Positions 1 to 7,823 of a stretch of 40,043 bases of DNA are shown here, piece after piece. Below the pieces are notes generated by a model. That model had not been told where the DNA came from and ran no database searches. It was given only the letters and a program-made list of their open reading frames with translations. A program made the position numbers and the translations under genes. The stretch comes from an uncultured Porphyromonadaceae bacterium. Its GTDB lineage: Bacteria > Bacteroidota > Bacteroidia > Bacteroidales > Muribaculaceae. Numbering within the stretch: the stretch's first letter is position 1; the number at the start of each line of letters is the position of its first letter. The DNA lies in contig CABUPJ010000035.1 in NCBI GenBank assembly GCA_902493335.1, positions 1-40,043 on the forward strand, written 5' to 3'.

Positions 1-2
1 GC

Positions 3-1136
3 GCGGTCGTGGTAACGGCGATGAAATTCGCCCACGGCACAGCGCAAGAGTTAATCAACTGGCAAAAGCGCGAGGGATACAAATTCCCCGTAATTGCCGT
101 TGTGGATAACATGAATGCCGTGGATCTTCTCTCGGTGATGCGCGACGGCGGTGCCGTGGATGTGATACAGCGTCCGGCTATCGACAAACAACTCATTGAA
201 ACCGTGGGCAAGTATGCCAAACCGGAAAGTGTTGTGATTCAGCTTGACAACGCTCTTATTCCCCGACGGAGCGAGAAATTCAAGGAGATTGAGCAGGCTA
301 TCGAGCGCATCGCCCAGACCAATGCCAACTGCATCATCTTCGGAGAAAGCGGTATGGGGAAGGAACCGATTGCTCGGCAAATCTATCTCCAAAGCTCACG
401 GACGCAGAAGCCGATAACGGTAATTGAAGCTGGCGGAGCTGAACTTGTAGGTCTGCATGACCCAAAATCAGACCGTAACGAAATGTATAACCGCATCAAA
501 AGCTATTTCCAGAACGCCGCAGGAGGTACAATCATCTTGAAAAACATCCAGTTGCTCAATTTCGAGAAACAATCGGTATTCCTGCACATTCTCTCGGAGG
601 AACATCCCGATGTGAGGATGATATGCACCGCCAACGGCACACTGATGAAGATGCTTGCCGAGGAAGATTTCCGCGACAATCTTTTCTATATGTTGCGTCA
701 GTCGGGTATCAACGTGCCGCCGTTGCGCGAGATGACCGAGGATATTCCTGACATTGCCGATTATCTTCTTGCCATATATGCGCATAAGACATCTCAGGTG
801 AGAAAGCGGCTCGACGCATCGGCTATAAAGGCTCTGAAACTGTATCCGTGGCCCGGCAATATCCGTGAACTGAAAGATACCATTCTAATGGCAGCCTTCC
901 ATGCCGACGGCGACATCATATCTGCCGATGACCTCGTTTTCAGCGACATTCAGCCGGAAACAGCCGAAGACCTGACCCACCGAAATCCGAAAGCGGAGAA
1001 AGACCGCATCATAAGGGCCTATATCCGTGCCGGAACATGGAGAGGTGCCGCGAAACTGTTGAATGTGTCCGAAAAGACACTTATTCAGCTCCGTAAAAAG
1101 CACCATATCAATCCCCACGGAGAAATTGAGGCTTGA
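3..1136 (+). CDS. RteB-like sigma-54-type response regulator, 5'-truncated by the window
   Basis: The reading frame is open to the left edge, so the start codon and most of a receiver domain lie outside. The first 70 visible residues fit the end of a receiver fold. An AAA+ domain follows with a Walker A GESGMGKE near residue 112, an arginine-finger region (FRDNLFYMLR) and the conserved WPGNIREL. A Fis-type HTH ends the protein (about 335-368). Family hallmarks are missing: no GAFTGA sigma-54 loop is present, and the Walker B region reads GGTIILKNI instead of the usual form ending LDEI. The protein probably does not drive open-complex formation in the classical way and may act as a DNA-binding or nucleotide-sensing regulator. 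The setting, upstream of an excision-like block, recalls RteB of CTnDOT-type elements. The family call is firm; the RteB role is inference. Confidence 0.85.
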   Translation, partial: AVVVTAMKFAHGTAQELINWQKREGYKFPVIAVVDNMNAVDLLSVMRDGGAVDVIQRPAIDKQLIETVGKYAKPESVVIQLDNALIPRRSEKFKEIEQAIERIAQTNANCIIFGESGMGKEPIARQIYLQSSRTQKPITVIEAGGAELVGLHDPKSDRNEMYNRIKSYFQNAAGGTIILKNIQLLNFEKQSVFLHILSEEHPDVRMICTANGTLMKMLAEEDFRDNLFYMLRQSGINVPPLREMTEDIPDIADYLLAIYAHKTSQVRKRLDASAIKALKLYPWPGNIRELKDTILMAAFHADGDIISADDLVFSDIQPETAEDLTHRNPKAEKDRIIRAYIRAGTWRGAAKLLNVSEKTLIQLRKKHHINPHGEIEA

Positions 1137-1163
1137 TTACCTCGATAAAAATGCGTAACTTTG
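1133..1163 (+). promoter_or_regulatory. Bacteroidota promoter for the excision-like block
   Basis: A -7 box TAACTTTG at 1156-1163 lies exactly 20 bp after a TTG (1133-1135) that overlaps the stop codon of the regulator. The predicted start near 1170 would give a leader of about 450 nt before the first gene. Confidence 0.6.
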
Positions 1164-1623
1164 CAACGCAAAACAGCAAAGAATAGCGATTGAAGAGTCA
1201 GCCGCATCAAAAATACAGGATAACATAACTTCCGCAGAAGTTCCATTGTAAATCTGCAAATTTATCAAAGGACGGACTTGGCGTGAGGCTTATGCTATGC
1301 TTATCGCATAGCGTATAGTCACTCAAGCTTTCGTCCAAGGCATTGCAGAGCCGACAATGGTAAGCGTAGGTTTCTATACGCTATTTTTATATCAAATATT
1401 ATACCCTGAAAGCACTCAAATCCTTTACCTTTGGAAAAACACGGTTGGTTGTTCGCCAACATTCAAGATTTAACATCACAATTATTCCAACGCTGAAATC
1501 TCCACTATTTCAACGCATTGCAACTTTAACACTCCTTAAATCGCCCTTTCTGAAATCCATTCGGTTATAATTGCAAACGAGGCGCAATCCTCGACAAGTC
1601 TAACTCAAAACACATATAACCGT
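1164..1623 (+). promoter_or_regulatory. Long untranslated leader with alternative hairpins
   Basis: No gene is visible in this 460-nt stretch. It holds a hairpin at 1291-1315 (core arms GCTATGC 1294-1300 and GCATAGC 1306-1312, loop TTATC) and a second at 1363-1382 (arms AGCGTA and TACGCT). An 11-bp long-range inverted repeat, ATAGCGTATAG (1308-1318) with CTATACGCTAT (1374-1384), shares bases with both hairpins, so the two folds exclude each other. This is the layout of an attenuator or RNA switch. A DNA role such as a protein-binding site is equally possible. Confidence 0.4.
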
Positions 1624-1866
1624 ATGGAAACAACAACTCCCCCAAACGCCACAGGCTTCAGCAGGAAGCCCAAACAAAGAAAGCGCATCAACGGGCGCAA
1701 GTCAGCAACCCGCAAGTCCGGCTTCAATCCGCTTGCCGGAATGCCTGACGAAGCGAAGGCATGGATGTTAGGCTCGATGTTTCTCATCGCCGCCGCAAAG
1801 GTACTCGGCCCTGTTATCGGGTTCGATGTCCCGGCGCTCCGCAAGACAGACATAGCCACTGACTGA
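1624..1866 (+). CDS. Small basic protein with one predicted membrane segment
   Basis: An 80-residue protein I do not recognise. Residues 13-32 are rich in Lys and Arg. A hydrophobic stretch at about 46-67 (starting AWMLGSMFLIAAAK) could be a single membrane helix, giving a positively charged inside followed by a helix. It is the first gene after the long leader and sits 4 bp before the next gene, so it is probably the first cistron of the excision-like block. No function can be assigned; membrane location is inferred from hydrophobicity. Confidence 0.6.
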   Translation: METTTPPNATGFSRKPKQRKRINGRKSATRKSGFNPLAGMPDEAKAWMLGSMFLIAAAKVLGPVIGFDVPALRKTDIATD

Positions 1867-1870
1867 GCCT

Positions 1871-2254
1871 ATGCAACAGAACAACACGCACGAGGCGGAT
1901 TTCAAGACCGCTGCAAACGCATACATTTCACTTGTGGAGCAGCGCGCCAGAAGTCCCAGCCAATACCCGACGGGAAACCGACCGCGATTATACTTTCACG
2001 GAGAGCCGATTATTCTTCTCGAAGACATCGTAACCGGGCTTGATGTCAGCGAGAAAACAATTAGACGCTACCGCGACGCAGGAAAAATCAAGGTTTACGA
2101 GAGCATAGAGGGCAATATCAAGTTTGTGCTTCAATGCGACCTCGACAGGTTTCTCGAAAACTCCTTCATCAGTTCGTCCCATCCAGACTATAAGACTGTG
2201 AAGAAGAAATCAACCAACGGCTTATACGCCAACAACACCACCACTAAATCATAA
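1871..2254 (+). CDS. Excisionase-like helix-turn-helix protein
   Basis: A 127-residue protein whose central part (about 38-95) has the MerR/excisionase-type winged HTH pattern: a helix leading to LDVSEKTIRRYRDAGKI, then a wing and a terminal helix (LDRFLENSF). The N-terminal 35 residues are polar and the C-terminal 25 are rich in Lys, Ser and Asn. It starts 4 bp after the preceding gene and ends 6 bp before the next. Small HTH proteins here in CTnDOT-type elements act as recombination directionality factors (Xis2c/Xis2d) or as transcription factors. By position this is the best Xis2d-like candidate, but that role is inference. Its last codons contain the 16-bp leader element that recurs at 5728. 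Confidence 0.75.
   Translation: MQQNNTHEADFKTAANAYISLVEQRARSPSQYPTGNRPRLYFHGEPIILLEDIVTGLDVSEKTIRRYRDAGKIKVYESIEGNIKFVLQCDLDRFLENSFISSSHPDYKTVKKKSTNGLYANNTTTKS
2235..2250 (+). repeat. Leader repeat, copy 1
   Basis: The 16-mer ACACCACCACTAAATC ends 10 bp before an ATG. An identical copy at 5728-5743 also ends 10 bp before an ATG. This copy lies within the end of the preceding coding region. Confidence 0.7.
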
Positions 2255-2260
2255 TTCATT

Positions 2261-3703
2261 ATGGACCAAACTCCAGACCAGCAGGAAGTGCTGATCGCCC
2301 GCGATAACACAAGCGGGCAGGTGGGAGCAGTCGTAGGGCAGAATCCCGACGGCACTCCCCGGATGGCGGAAGTAAAATCCACGCCATTAAGCGAACTGAT
2401 AAAGTTCAGCAAAGGGCAGAACCCCCTCGAAGCGTTCATGTCTAATTTCATGCGGCAGGCCAGGAACCCCACGCTGTTCAGCTTCTTCAGATTGCAGGAA
2501 GACAAATACGAGCTTGTAGGCCCCGCAATGGCGGACATAATCAAGAATCCCGGCGACAATGCCGAAATGCTAAAGCCTTACGAAGTGGAGATGAAAGCTC
2601 CCGCACAGGCAGAGAAGCAGGAACAGGCCCCGGCTCAGACACAGCAGACGGAAACAGCCGGCAATAAGCAGCCGCCTATCGACCGCGACAGCATCGACTG
2701 GGCCAAAATAGAACAGCAGTGGGGCATAAAGCGCGACGACCTTGAAAAATCAGGGGCACTCGACCAGATGGTATATAACCACAAGTCGCCGCAGCTATTC
2801 ACGGTAACACCCCGTTTCGGCGACGAGACATTCTCCCTTCAGGCGAAACTCTCGTTCCGCAGCAACCCCGACGGCTCATATTCACTCGTGCCCCATTTCG
2901 TCCGCAATGAGCCGCAGCTCGATCAGGAATTCAAGGGCTACACATTCACAAAAGAGGACAAGGCGGAACTCCGCAAAACCGGCAATCTCGGCAAAGCCGT
3001 TGAACTCGCCGACCCCAAGACAGGGGAAGTGCAGAAGTGCCTCGTTAGCATAGACAGGCTCACCAACGAGATAGAGGCCATACCGGTGGATAAAATCTAC
3101 ATCAAGCCCAAAGTCGCCAACATCACCCTCGATATGCAGGCCATCGGCATACTCAAAAACGGCGGCATGATACGCGAGCAGCACGTGGAACTGCCCAACG
3201 GTGCCAAATTCACCGCCGACCTGCAATACAACGCCGCAAAACGCGACATCGTGTTCGTAAACTCCGATGTTTACCGCCAGAAGCAGGAACAGAACAGTTC
3301 CCAACAACAGCAAGTCAGGGATTCATGGCACAATCCCGACGGCTCCGTCAAGCGCCTCGAACACTGGTGCAAGCTGCCGCTGAACGAACAGCAGCAGGCT
3401 GATTACCTCGCAGGCAAGAAAGTCCTCGTAGGCGAGACCAAGGACAAATTCGGCAACGACTGCACCGTCTATTTCCAGTACAATCCAGAAAAGCGTCAGC
3501 CAGAGACCACGCGGGTATATCCCGACCGCGACAAGGTCGTGGGCATCGCCGAGGAAAGCAAGACCCAGTATGCCGTAAACAATAACGGAGCGACCAACGA
3601 GGCGACCAAGAACGTGCAGGAGCCACTCCAGCGCGGGCAGATCGCCCCGAAGGACGAAAACCAGCAGAGGCAGCAGCGTAAGCCCAAAGGCCCCAAGCCT
3701 TGA
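2261..3703 (+). CDS. DUF4099/DUF3945 domain protein of ICEs (orf3-like)
   Basis: A 480-residue hydrophilic protein. Residues about 1-110 form an N-terminal domain ending in an acidic/Gln-rich linker (about 113-140). A DUF4099-type segment begins at DSIDWAKIEQQWGIK (about 143), followed by DUF3945-type repeats (about 225-275 and 355-420) with the recurring pattern of a helix, K/R-rich turn and a sentence on plant-like 'PDR' strands (for example YPDRDKV). The tail is Gln/Lys/Pro-rich. The family is common in Bacteroidota ICEs next to a type IA topoisomerase, which is also the case here. Its biochemical role is unknown; in CTnDOT the gene in this position (orf3) belongs to the excision operon. 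Domain assignment rests on recognition of the pattern and not on a search. Confidence 0.78.
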   Translation: MDQTPDQQEVLIARDNTSGQVGAVVGQNPDGTPRMAEVKSTPLSELIKFSKGQNPLEAFMSNFMRQARNPTLFSFFRLQEDKYELVGPAMADIIKNPGDNAEMLKPYEVEMKAPAQAEKQEQAPAQTQQTETAGNKQPPIDRDSIDWAKIEQQWGIKRDDLEKSGALDQMVYNHKSPQLFTVTPRFGDETFSLQAKLSFRSNPDGSYSLVPHFVRNEPQLDQEFKGYTFTKEDKAELRKTGNLGKAVELADPKTGEVQKCLVSIDRLTNEIEAIPVDKIYIKPKVANITLDMQAIGILKNGGMIREQHVELPNGAKFTADLQYNAAKRDIVFVNSDVYRQKQEQNSSQQQQVRDSWHNPDGSVKRLEHWCKLPLNEQQQADYLAGKKVLVGETKDKFGNDCTVYFQYNPEKRQPETTRVYPDRDKVVGIAEESKTQYAVNNNGATNEATKNVQEPLQRGQIAPKDENQQRQQRKPKGPKP

Positions 3704-3927
3704 CCGCCACTCACCGCGCATATTCCACAATCAGTTTTATACTGCGATTCACCCGACATGATTGCCGCCGCATAGCCGCGATTCCAACCACTATGTCCAC
3801 AGCAAAGCTATAAGTATCCCAACCTGCGGCCAACCGTGTCAACCAAACACAACTATCCCCAAGTCACGGGGATGGGCGACCGTCCCCGTGACTTTCATAA
3901 AATCACCCCTAAACCCACATTAAATTT
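3704..3927 (+). terminator. Intergenic hairpin between the DUF3945 gene and the topoisomerase homologue
   Basis: Perfect 12-bp arms at 3861-3872 (AAGTCACGGGGA) and 3883-3894 enclose a 10-nt loop and are followed by TTTCATAAAAT. The T-run is short, so this could be a partial terminator, an mRNA-processing site or a hairpin that tunes expression of the next gene. The rest of the 224-bp gap shows nothing else. Confidence 0.45.
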
Positions 3928-5547
3928 ATGATTCTTATTATCTGCGAGAACATTCTCGCCACCAAGACCGTCGCCTTTTCTCTGGGCGCGAACACCGAAG
4001 CCGCCAACGGTATCTACACATCCGACACCGTCACCATCGCAAACATCCCGCCCCGTTTCATACGCCAGACTCCGCTGTGCGAACTGGCCGAGGGAGAATA
4101 TCCCTTCATGCCCGACAAGTTCCGTATGTCGGTGACGATGAAAGAGCTGGAGCGACAGCTCAAACCCCTGTTCCGTGAAGCCGGGGAAGTGGTGTTCGCC
4201 TCCGACGGCGGAGCCGACGCACAGGCACGCTTCTTCAACATCTGCCGCCACTTCCGTGTCGGATGCCCCCGCAGCAGAATGTGGCTCACGCGCCTCAGCT
4301 ACGGCGCCATACGCGGAGCCTTCCACTTCCGCGAGTCCGGGCGACACCTGCACCGCCTCGCACAGACCGGCCTTGTGTCGAAAGGCATGGACCTGATGTT
4401 CACATACAACATCAACCAGACATTTCTCCATATCGGACTGCCCGAATACGACCTTACCCGTCAGGAGGCAATCGCCCTCGATTATGTGGGCGACCTTACC
4501 GGCCGTTTCGACAACTATAACGGTATCCCCGACGGACATTCAATCCGTGTCAATGTCAACGGAGGAGAGGGATTTGAATCCGAAGCCGTCTGGGAGGCCG
4601 AGGAAGACGCCCTCGCAGTCGCCGATGAAATCCCTGTCGGTGAGACGGTATCGGCCACGCTGACGGTTGACGAGACTGACCGTTTCAATATCCGTTTCCA
4701 CACGCTGCTCACGCTCCAGATGGACGCCTTCAACAATCTCGGCTTCATGCCCGTCCAGACTCTCAGACTGGCACAGAGCCTCTATGACAAGGGCCTTATC
4801 TCGTCGCCACTGACACGTTGCTCACATCTGCCCGAAAAACTCCGTGGACATATCCAGACGGTATTCCCCGACACGCCCGGTTACCGCTGGGGCGAGAACG
4901 ACGCGACCATCGACCACCATGCGATAATCACCCTCCGCGCCATAGACCAGGAACTGCCTGAAAAGGAGAAGCAGCTCTACTGGCTCATATTCAACCGCAT
5001 GAAGGCGGTTGTGGAGCAACAGCCGAGCCGCAAGTATGCCACCGTAGAGTTCAAGATTGGCGAAGCCGTGTTCTACCGCCAATGGGAGATTACCGGAGAG
5101 GCGTATGCAGTTACCGAGACGGGCACGTTTCAGACAGGCGTTACAATCGCAGACGCGGCGGTATATCCCTGCGATGCCCCGGTAGCAGAATCCAACGCCT
5201 TCACCGATGTGATGTGTGCCGTGACCTCAAAGGCGGAGTATGTCGATGAAATGATGCACACTAACGTGCCGTACACGCTGGAAACCGGCGATTACGGCAG
5301 CGCACTGGACAGCCTCATACGCAAGGGACTCGTCACCCTTGACGGGGACGATGTGTATCTCTCGCCCGAAGGTCAGTATGTATATGACGAGTTTGCCGGA
5401 CGCGAATTCGCAGAGATGCTGCTCACATGGCAGTTCGAGGCTAACGACCTCTACCAAGGCGACCAGTCCGGACGCTCGGTAATAGAGGACTTTTCCGGCT
5501 CTCTGCTGTGCATGATAGAGACAATCGACCCCGAAGCCGGAGAGTAA
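3928..5547 (+). CDS. Exc-like type IA topoisomerase homologue lacking catalytic residues
   Basis: A 539-residue protein with the layout of a topoisomerase III-like enzyme but with replaced active-site residues. The Toprim glutamate survives (Glu7 in ILIICEN). The second Toprim motif, normally TDxDREGE, reads SDGGADAQ (92-99), so the second aspartate is Gly and the final glutamate is Gln. The active-site block normally written ISYPRTDS reads ISSPLTRC (291-298): the DNA-cleaving Tyr is Ser293, the following Arg is Leu295 and the Asp is Arg297. The later HHAII segment remains (330-334). The frame is intact over its whole length. In CTnDOT the equivalent Exc protein is required for excision, and from memory its topoisomerase activity is dispensable. 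The protein probably serves as a DNA-binding or structural excision factor. Family call is firm, loss of activity is strongly suggested, role is inference. Confidence 0.82.
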   Translation: MILIICENILATKTVAFSLGANTEAANGIYTSDTVTIANIPPRFIRQTPLCELAEGEYPFMPDKFRMSVTMKELERQLKPLFREAGEVVFASDGGADAQARFFNICRHFRVGCPRSRMWLTRLSYGAIRGAFHFRESGRHLHRLAQTGLVSKGMDLMFTYNINQTFLHIGLPEYDLTRQEAIALDYVGDLTGRFDNYNGIPDGHSIRVNVNGGEGFESEAVWEAEEDALAVADEIPVGETVSATLTVDETDRFNIRFHTLLTLQMDAFNNLGFMPVQTLRLAQSLYDKGLISSPLTRCSHLPEKLRGHIQTVFPDTPGYRWGENDATIDHHAIITLRAIDQELPEKEKQLYWLIFNRMKAVVEQQPSRKYATVEFKIGEAVFYRQWEITGEAYAVTETGTFQTGVTIADAAVYPCDAPVAESNAFTDVMCAVTSKAEYVDEMMHTNVPYTLETGDYGSALDSLIRKGLVTLDGDDVYLSPEGQYVYDEFAGREFAEMLLTWQFEANDLYQGDQSGRSVIEDFSGSLLCMIETIDPEAGE

Positions 5548-5625
5548 AACGTTGCAATCCGCTGTAAATCGCATTTCTATCAAAAATAACCGGCCCAACA
5601 TAGCTGAAAATCGGATAGAAATCGC

Positions 5626-5633
5626 TAACTTTG
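5626..5633 (+). promoter_or_regulatory. Promoter -7 box for the small HTH gene pair
   Basis: TAACTTTG sits in the same context (AAATCGC before, CCACTG after) as the promoter at 1156, which has AAATGCG before it. The -33 is weak (GCTG ending at 5606). Transcription from here must pass the hairpin at 5684-5714 to reach the gene at 5754. Confidence 0.45.
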
Positions 5634-5669
5634 CCACTGAATCGCAGTCATAAATTTTATTTTTGATTG

Positions 5670-5745
5670 TGGATTTAGTGGTGAGGCAGCGGGAGGGATA
5701 CCCGCTGCCTTTTTACAACTCTTATCCACACCACCACTAAATCCA
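5670..5745 (+). terminator. Terminator hairpin nested in a 14-bp inverted repeat (attenuator-like)
   Basis: The inner hairpin has perfect 10-bp arms (5684-5693 and 5701-5710), a 7-nt loop and a T-run, a standard intrinsic terminator. It is flanked by a 14-bp inverted repeat, TGGATTTAGTGGTG (5670-5683) and its complement (5732-5745); the right arm overlaps the leader repeat at 5728-5743. A terminator between a promoter at 5626 and the gene at 5754, with an outer repeat ending 8 bp before the start codon, suggests either the end of the upstream operon or an attenuator. Confidence 0.65.
5728..5743 (+). repeat. Leader repeat, copy 2
   Basis: Identical to 2235-2250 (ACACCACCACTAAATC) and placed at the same 10-bp distance from its ATG (5754). 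Bases 5732-5745 also pair with 5670-5683. Confidence 0.7.
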
Positions 5746-5753
5746 AATTACTT

Positions 5754-6059
5754 ATGGAAGTATTATTGATTGAGAAAGAGACTCTCGATTGTATCCTTGA
5801 CGAGCATGAGCTTCTATGCAATATGGTCATAGTATTGGCTAACCGCCTGCGTCGAAAGGAAACTGCCGACTTGATGACCTCTGCCGAGGTCTGCGATTTT
5901 CTCCATATAGGCACGACAACCCTGCAATCTCTCCGCAACGGCGGTAAGATAGGTTATGTAAGAATTGATGACGGAAGCATCAGGTATCCTGTTACCGAAG
6001 TTATCCGTTACATGGAGCATAACGGTATCAATTATAATAGGGGCGCCTATGGGGAATGA
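5754..6059 (+). CDS. Small helix-turn-helix protein, excisionase-like
   Basis: A 101-residue protein. An N-terminal helix pair (1-38) precedes an excisionase/MerR-type HTH (about 39-85) containing LMTSAEVCDFLHIGTTTLQSLR, then a wing and IRYPVTEVIRYME. Such proteins in Bacteroidota mobile elements act as recombination directionality factors or local regulators. It overlaps the next gene by 11 bp, so the two are probably translated together. It stands directly before the integrase, which is the usual position of Xis2c/Xis2d-type genes. The domain call is good; the excision role is inference. Confidence 0.72.
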   Translation: MEVLLIEKETLDCILDEHELLCNMVIVLANRLRRKETADLMTSAEVCDFLHIGTTTLQSLRNGGKIGYVRIDDGSIRYPVTEVIRYMEHNGINYNRGAYGE

Positions 6060-6348
6060 TATTATAACCAAATCGGACAGACGTATTATCGCAGCCCGTA
6101 CACAATCCCAGAACGCATTTGAAGCCGTCGGCATAATCCGCGACAGCCATCATCCTGTATTAGGAGGTATCTGTTTCCTTGATGACAAAGAAGTGGCAGA
6201 ACGCCTCAAAGTGACGAGGCGCACGGTACAGAACTACCGTGACCGGGGAATACTCTCGTATTATATGATATGCGGCAAATGCCTCTATCCGGAACATGAA
6301 ATCCAGCAACTGCTTGACGAGAATTTCCATCCGGCATATTACGATTAA
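6049..6348 (+). CDS. Second small helix-turn-helix protein, excisionase-like
   Basis: A 99-residue protein using the ATG at 6049, within the end of the preceding gene. I prefer this start over an upstream in-frame ATG at 5965 because the extra 28 residues would be only a frame-shifted reading of the upstream HTH gene. It has an excisionase-type HTH at about 44-85, including VAERLKVTRRTVQNYRDRGIL, followed by a wing and LYPEHEIQQLLDENF. The two adjacent HTH proteins share the same fold but little identity, as seen for paired directionality factors. It ends convergent to the integrase. Confidence 0.72.
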   Translation: MGNDIITKSDRRIIAARTQSQNAFEAVGIIRDSHHPVLGGICFLDDKEVAERLKVTRRTVQNYRDRGILSYYMICGKCLYPEHEIQQLLDENFHPAYYD

Positions 6349-6355
6349 ATAGTTT

Positions 6356-6395
6356 AAGAGCGACAACTGAGTAAAATCTCGATTGTCGCTCTTTC
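6356..6395. terminator. Bidirectional terminator between the HTH pair and the integrase
   Basis: Perfect 11-bp arms, AAGAGCGACAA (6356-6366) and its complement (6383-6393), with a 16-nt loop. A T-run follows on the plus strand. It lies between two convergent genes. Confidence 0.7.
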
Positions 6396-6408
6396 ATTTA
6401 GCTCTGGG

Positions 6409-7728
6409 TCATTTCGTCTTTTTAGGTCGTCCGCGCTTAGGCTGTGGCGGACGCTCAAATGTTGTCGGCTTCTCCGGCAACGGTTTGATGTCAACTTTCA
6501 GACTGTCGAACTTATCTCTCATGCGACCCATATCCTCGGATACCGTTTGGTCAAGCATGGTTGCGTATATCTGAGTTGTGGCAATGTCTTTATGCCCCAG
6601 CATCTTCGATACCGTCTCGATAGGCACATGATTGTTGAGCGACATTGTGGCGAAGGTGTGGCGGGCGATATGTGTCGTCAGGTGCTTCTTGATCTCCGCT
6701 TTGCTTGCTATTTCATCAAGGTACGAGTTCATACGCTGGTTTGAGATAACCGGTATGACGGCGTCCTTTTCCACAACCCGTGGGTGGCTGCGGTATTTCT
6801 CCATTAGTCTGCGCGGTATCTCCAGCATCGGGATTACGCTCATTTCATCCGTTTTCTCGCGGGCCTTGCGTATCCACATCTCTCCCTTGTCATCAGTGAC
6901 AACGTGTTCACGCTTGAGGGTAGATATGTCTGCGAAAGCCAGTCCGGTAAAGCAGCAGAACACGAAAGTGTCACGCACGAGGTCGAGGCGTGGCAGTTCG
7001 CTGAGGTCAAGCTCTATGATGCGCTGGAGTTCAGCTTCCGTGAGCTTCTCTCGCTTCGGCTTTGTGCGGACATAGCGTTTACCCACGAATGGATCATCTT
7101 CAATCCATTTGTTTGCGATACCGGTGCGTATAACGCTTTTGAGATAGCGGATATAACGGACGGCGGCGTTATTGGCGCATCCCTTCTTTATGCGCAGGAA
7201 ATGCTCGAAGTCGTCAACCATTCCGGATGTCAGTTTATTCATCGGAATATCTTTCACATCGTGCTTGTCGATGAGAAATTCCTCCAGATACTTGACGCAT
7301 CGCTCCCAGCGCAGGCGTGTACCCTCGCAGATGTCGCCACGCTCGTTGCGGTCCTTTACCTTCTTGTTGAGTTCGCGGAACGCCTCGCAGAGCATCGTCG
7401 GCTTTTGCAGTTTGCCGAGGAATGCCTTTTTCAGAGTGTCCGGATTGACCATCTCATCACGCATGACGAGCTGGTTGTGGATTTCGCATATCTTGGTCCG
7501 GATGGTATCAAGATAGCGGTTCAGTTCAAGGTCCTTCTTGGTCTTGCCTTTCGACTGACCTTTGGACGCATCCCAGTTGTTGGGAGCTACATACCGGTTG
7601 GTATATACCTCCGCACGCTGCCCATTCATCGTTATTCGCAGCAGAATGGGAAATTCGCCCTCTTTGTTGGGGCGGCTTCTCCTGACCATGAAGTTCAGTG
7701 AGAAGTAGCTCTCGTTGGATAATTTCAT
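6409..7728 (-). CDS. Tyrosine recombinase/integrase, IntDOT type
   Basis: A 439-residue site-specific recombinase that integrates and excises the element. The N-terminal arm-binding domain (about 1-90) carries RRSRPNKEGEFPILLRITMNG. A core-binding SAM-like domain follows (about 108-205) and then the catalytic domain (about 228-400). Catalytic residues visible are a Lys near 286-292, HxxR as H353/R356, H379 in MLGHK and the nucleophile Y388 in TTQIYATM. Motif I reads TGLAFADI, so the usual Arg is Ala264; IntDOT also lacks this Arg. A basic tail (PKRGRPKKTK) ends the protein. An upstream in-frame start at 7890 is rejected: the promoter at 7755-7786 lies downstream of it and the added residues do not look like protein. 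Confidence 0.92.
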   Translation of the reverse strand: MKLSNESYFSLNFMVRRSRPNKEGEFPILLRITMNGQRAEVYTNRYVAPNNWDASKGQSKGKTKKDLELNRYLDTIRTKICEIHNQLVMRDEMVNPDTLKKAFLGKLQKPTMLCEAFRELNKKVKDRNERGDICEGTRLRWERCVKYLEEFLIDKHDVKDIPMNKLTSGMVDDFEHFLRIKKGCANNAAVRYIRYLKSVIRTGIANKWIEDDPFVGKRYVRTKPKREKLTEAELQRIIELDLSELPRLDLVRDTFVFCCFTGLAFADISTLKREHVVTDDKGEMWIRKAREKTDEMSVIPMLEIPRRLMEKYRSHPRVVEKDAVIPVISNQRMNSYLDEIASKAEIKKHLTTHIARHTFATMSLNNHVPIETVSKMLGHKDIATTQIYATMLDQTVSEDMGRMRDKFDSLKVDIKPLPEKPTTFERPPQPKRGRPKKTK

Positions 7729-7754
7729 TTGACTTGTGGCTTTAATGGTTAAAC

Positions 7755-7786
7755 TAAAGATACAAATTTTTTCTCGGGTACACAAA
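7755..7786 (-). promoter_or_regulatory. Integrase promoter
   Basis: On the minus strand a -33 TTTG (7783-7786) and a -7 TATCTTTA (7755-7762) are separated by exactly 20 bp. The predicted start near 7748 leaves about 20 nt before the ATG at 7728. Confidence 0.6.
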
Positions 7787-7823
7787 CTGCACATCCGAAG
7801 GACAAATGAAATATCCGGGTTTG

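Noticed and set aside
3928..5547. Topoisomerase homologue as a decayed pseudogene
   Set aside because: The frame is open over 539 codons with normal composition and conserved flanking motifs; decay would have left stops or frameshifts.
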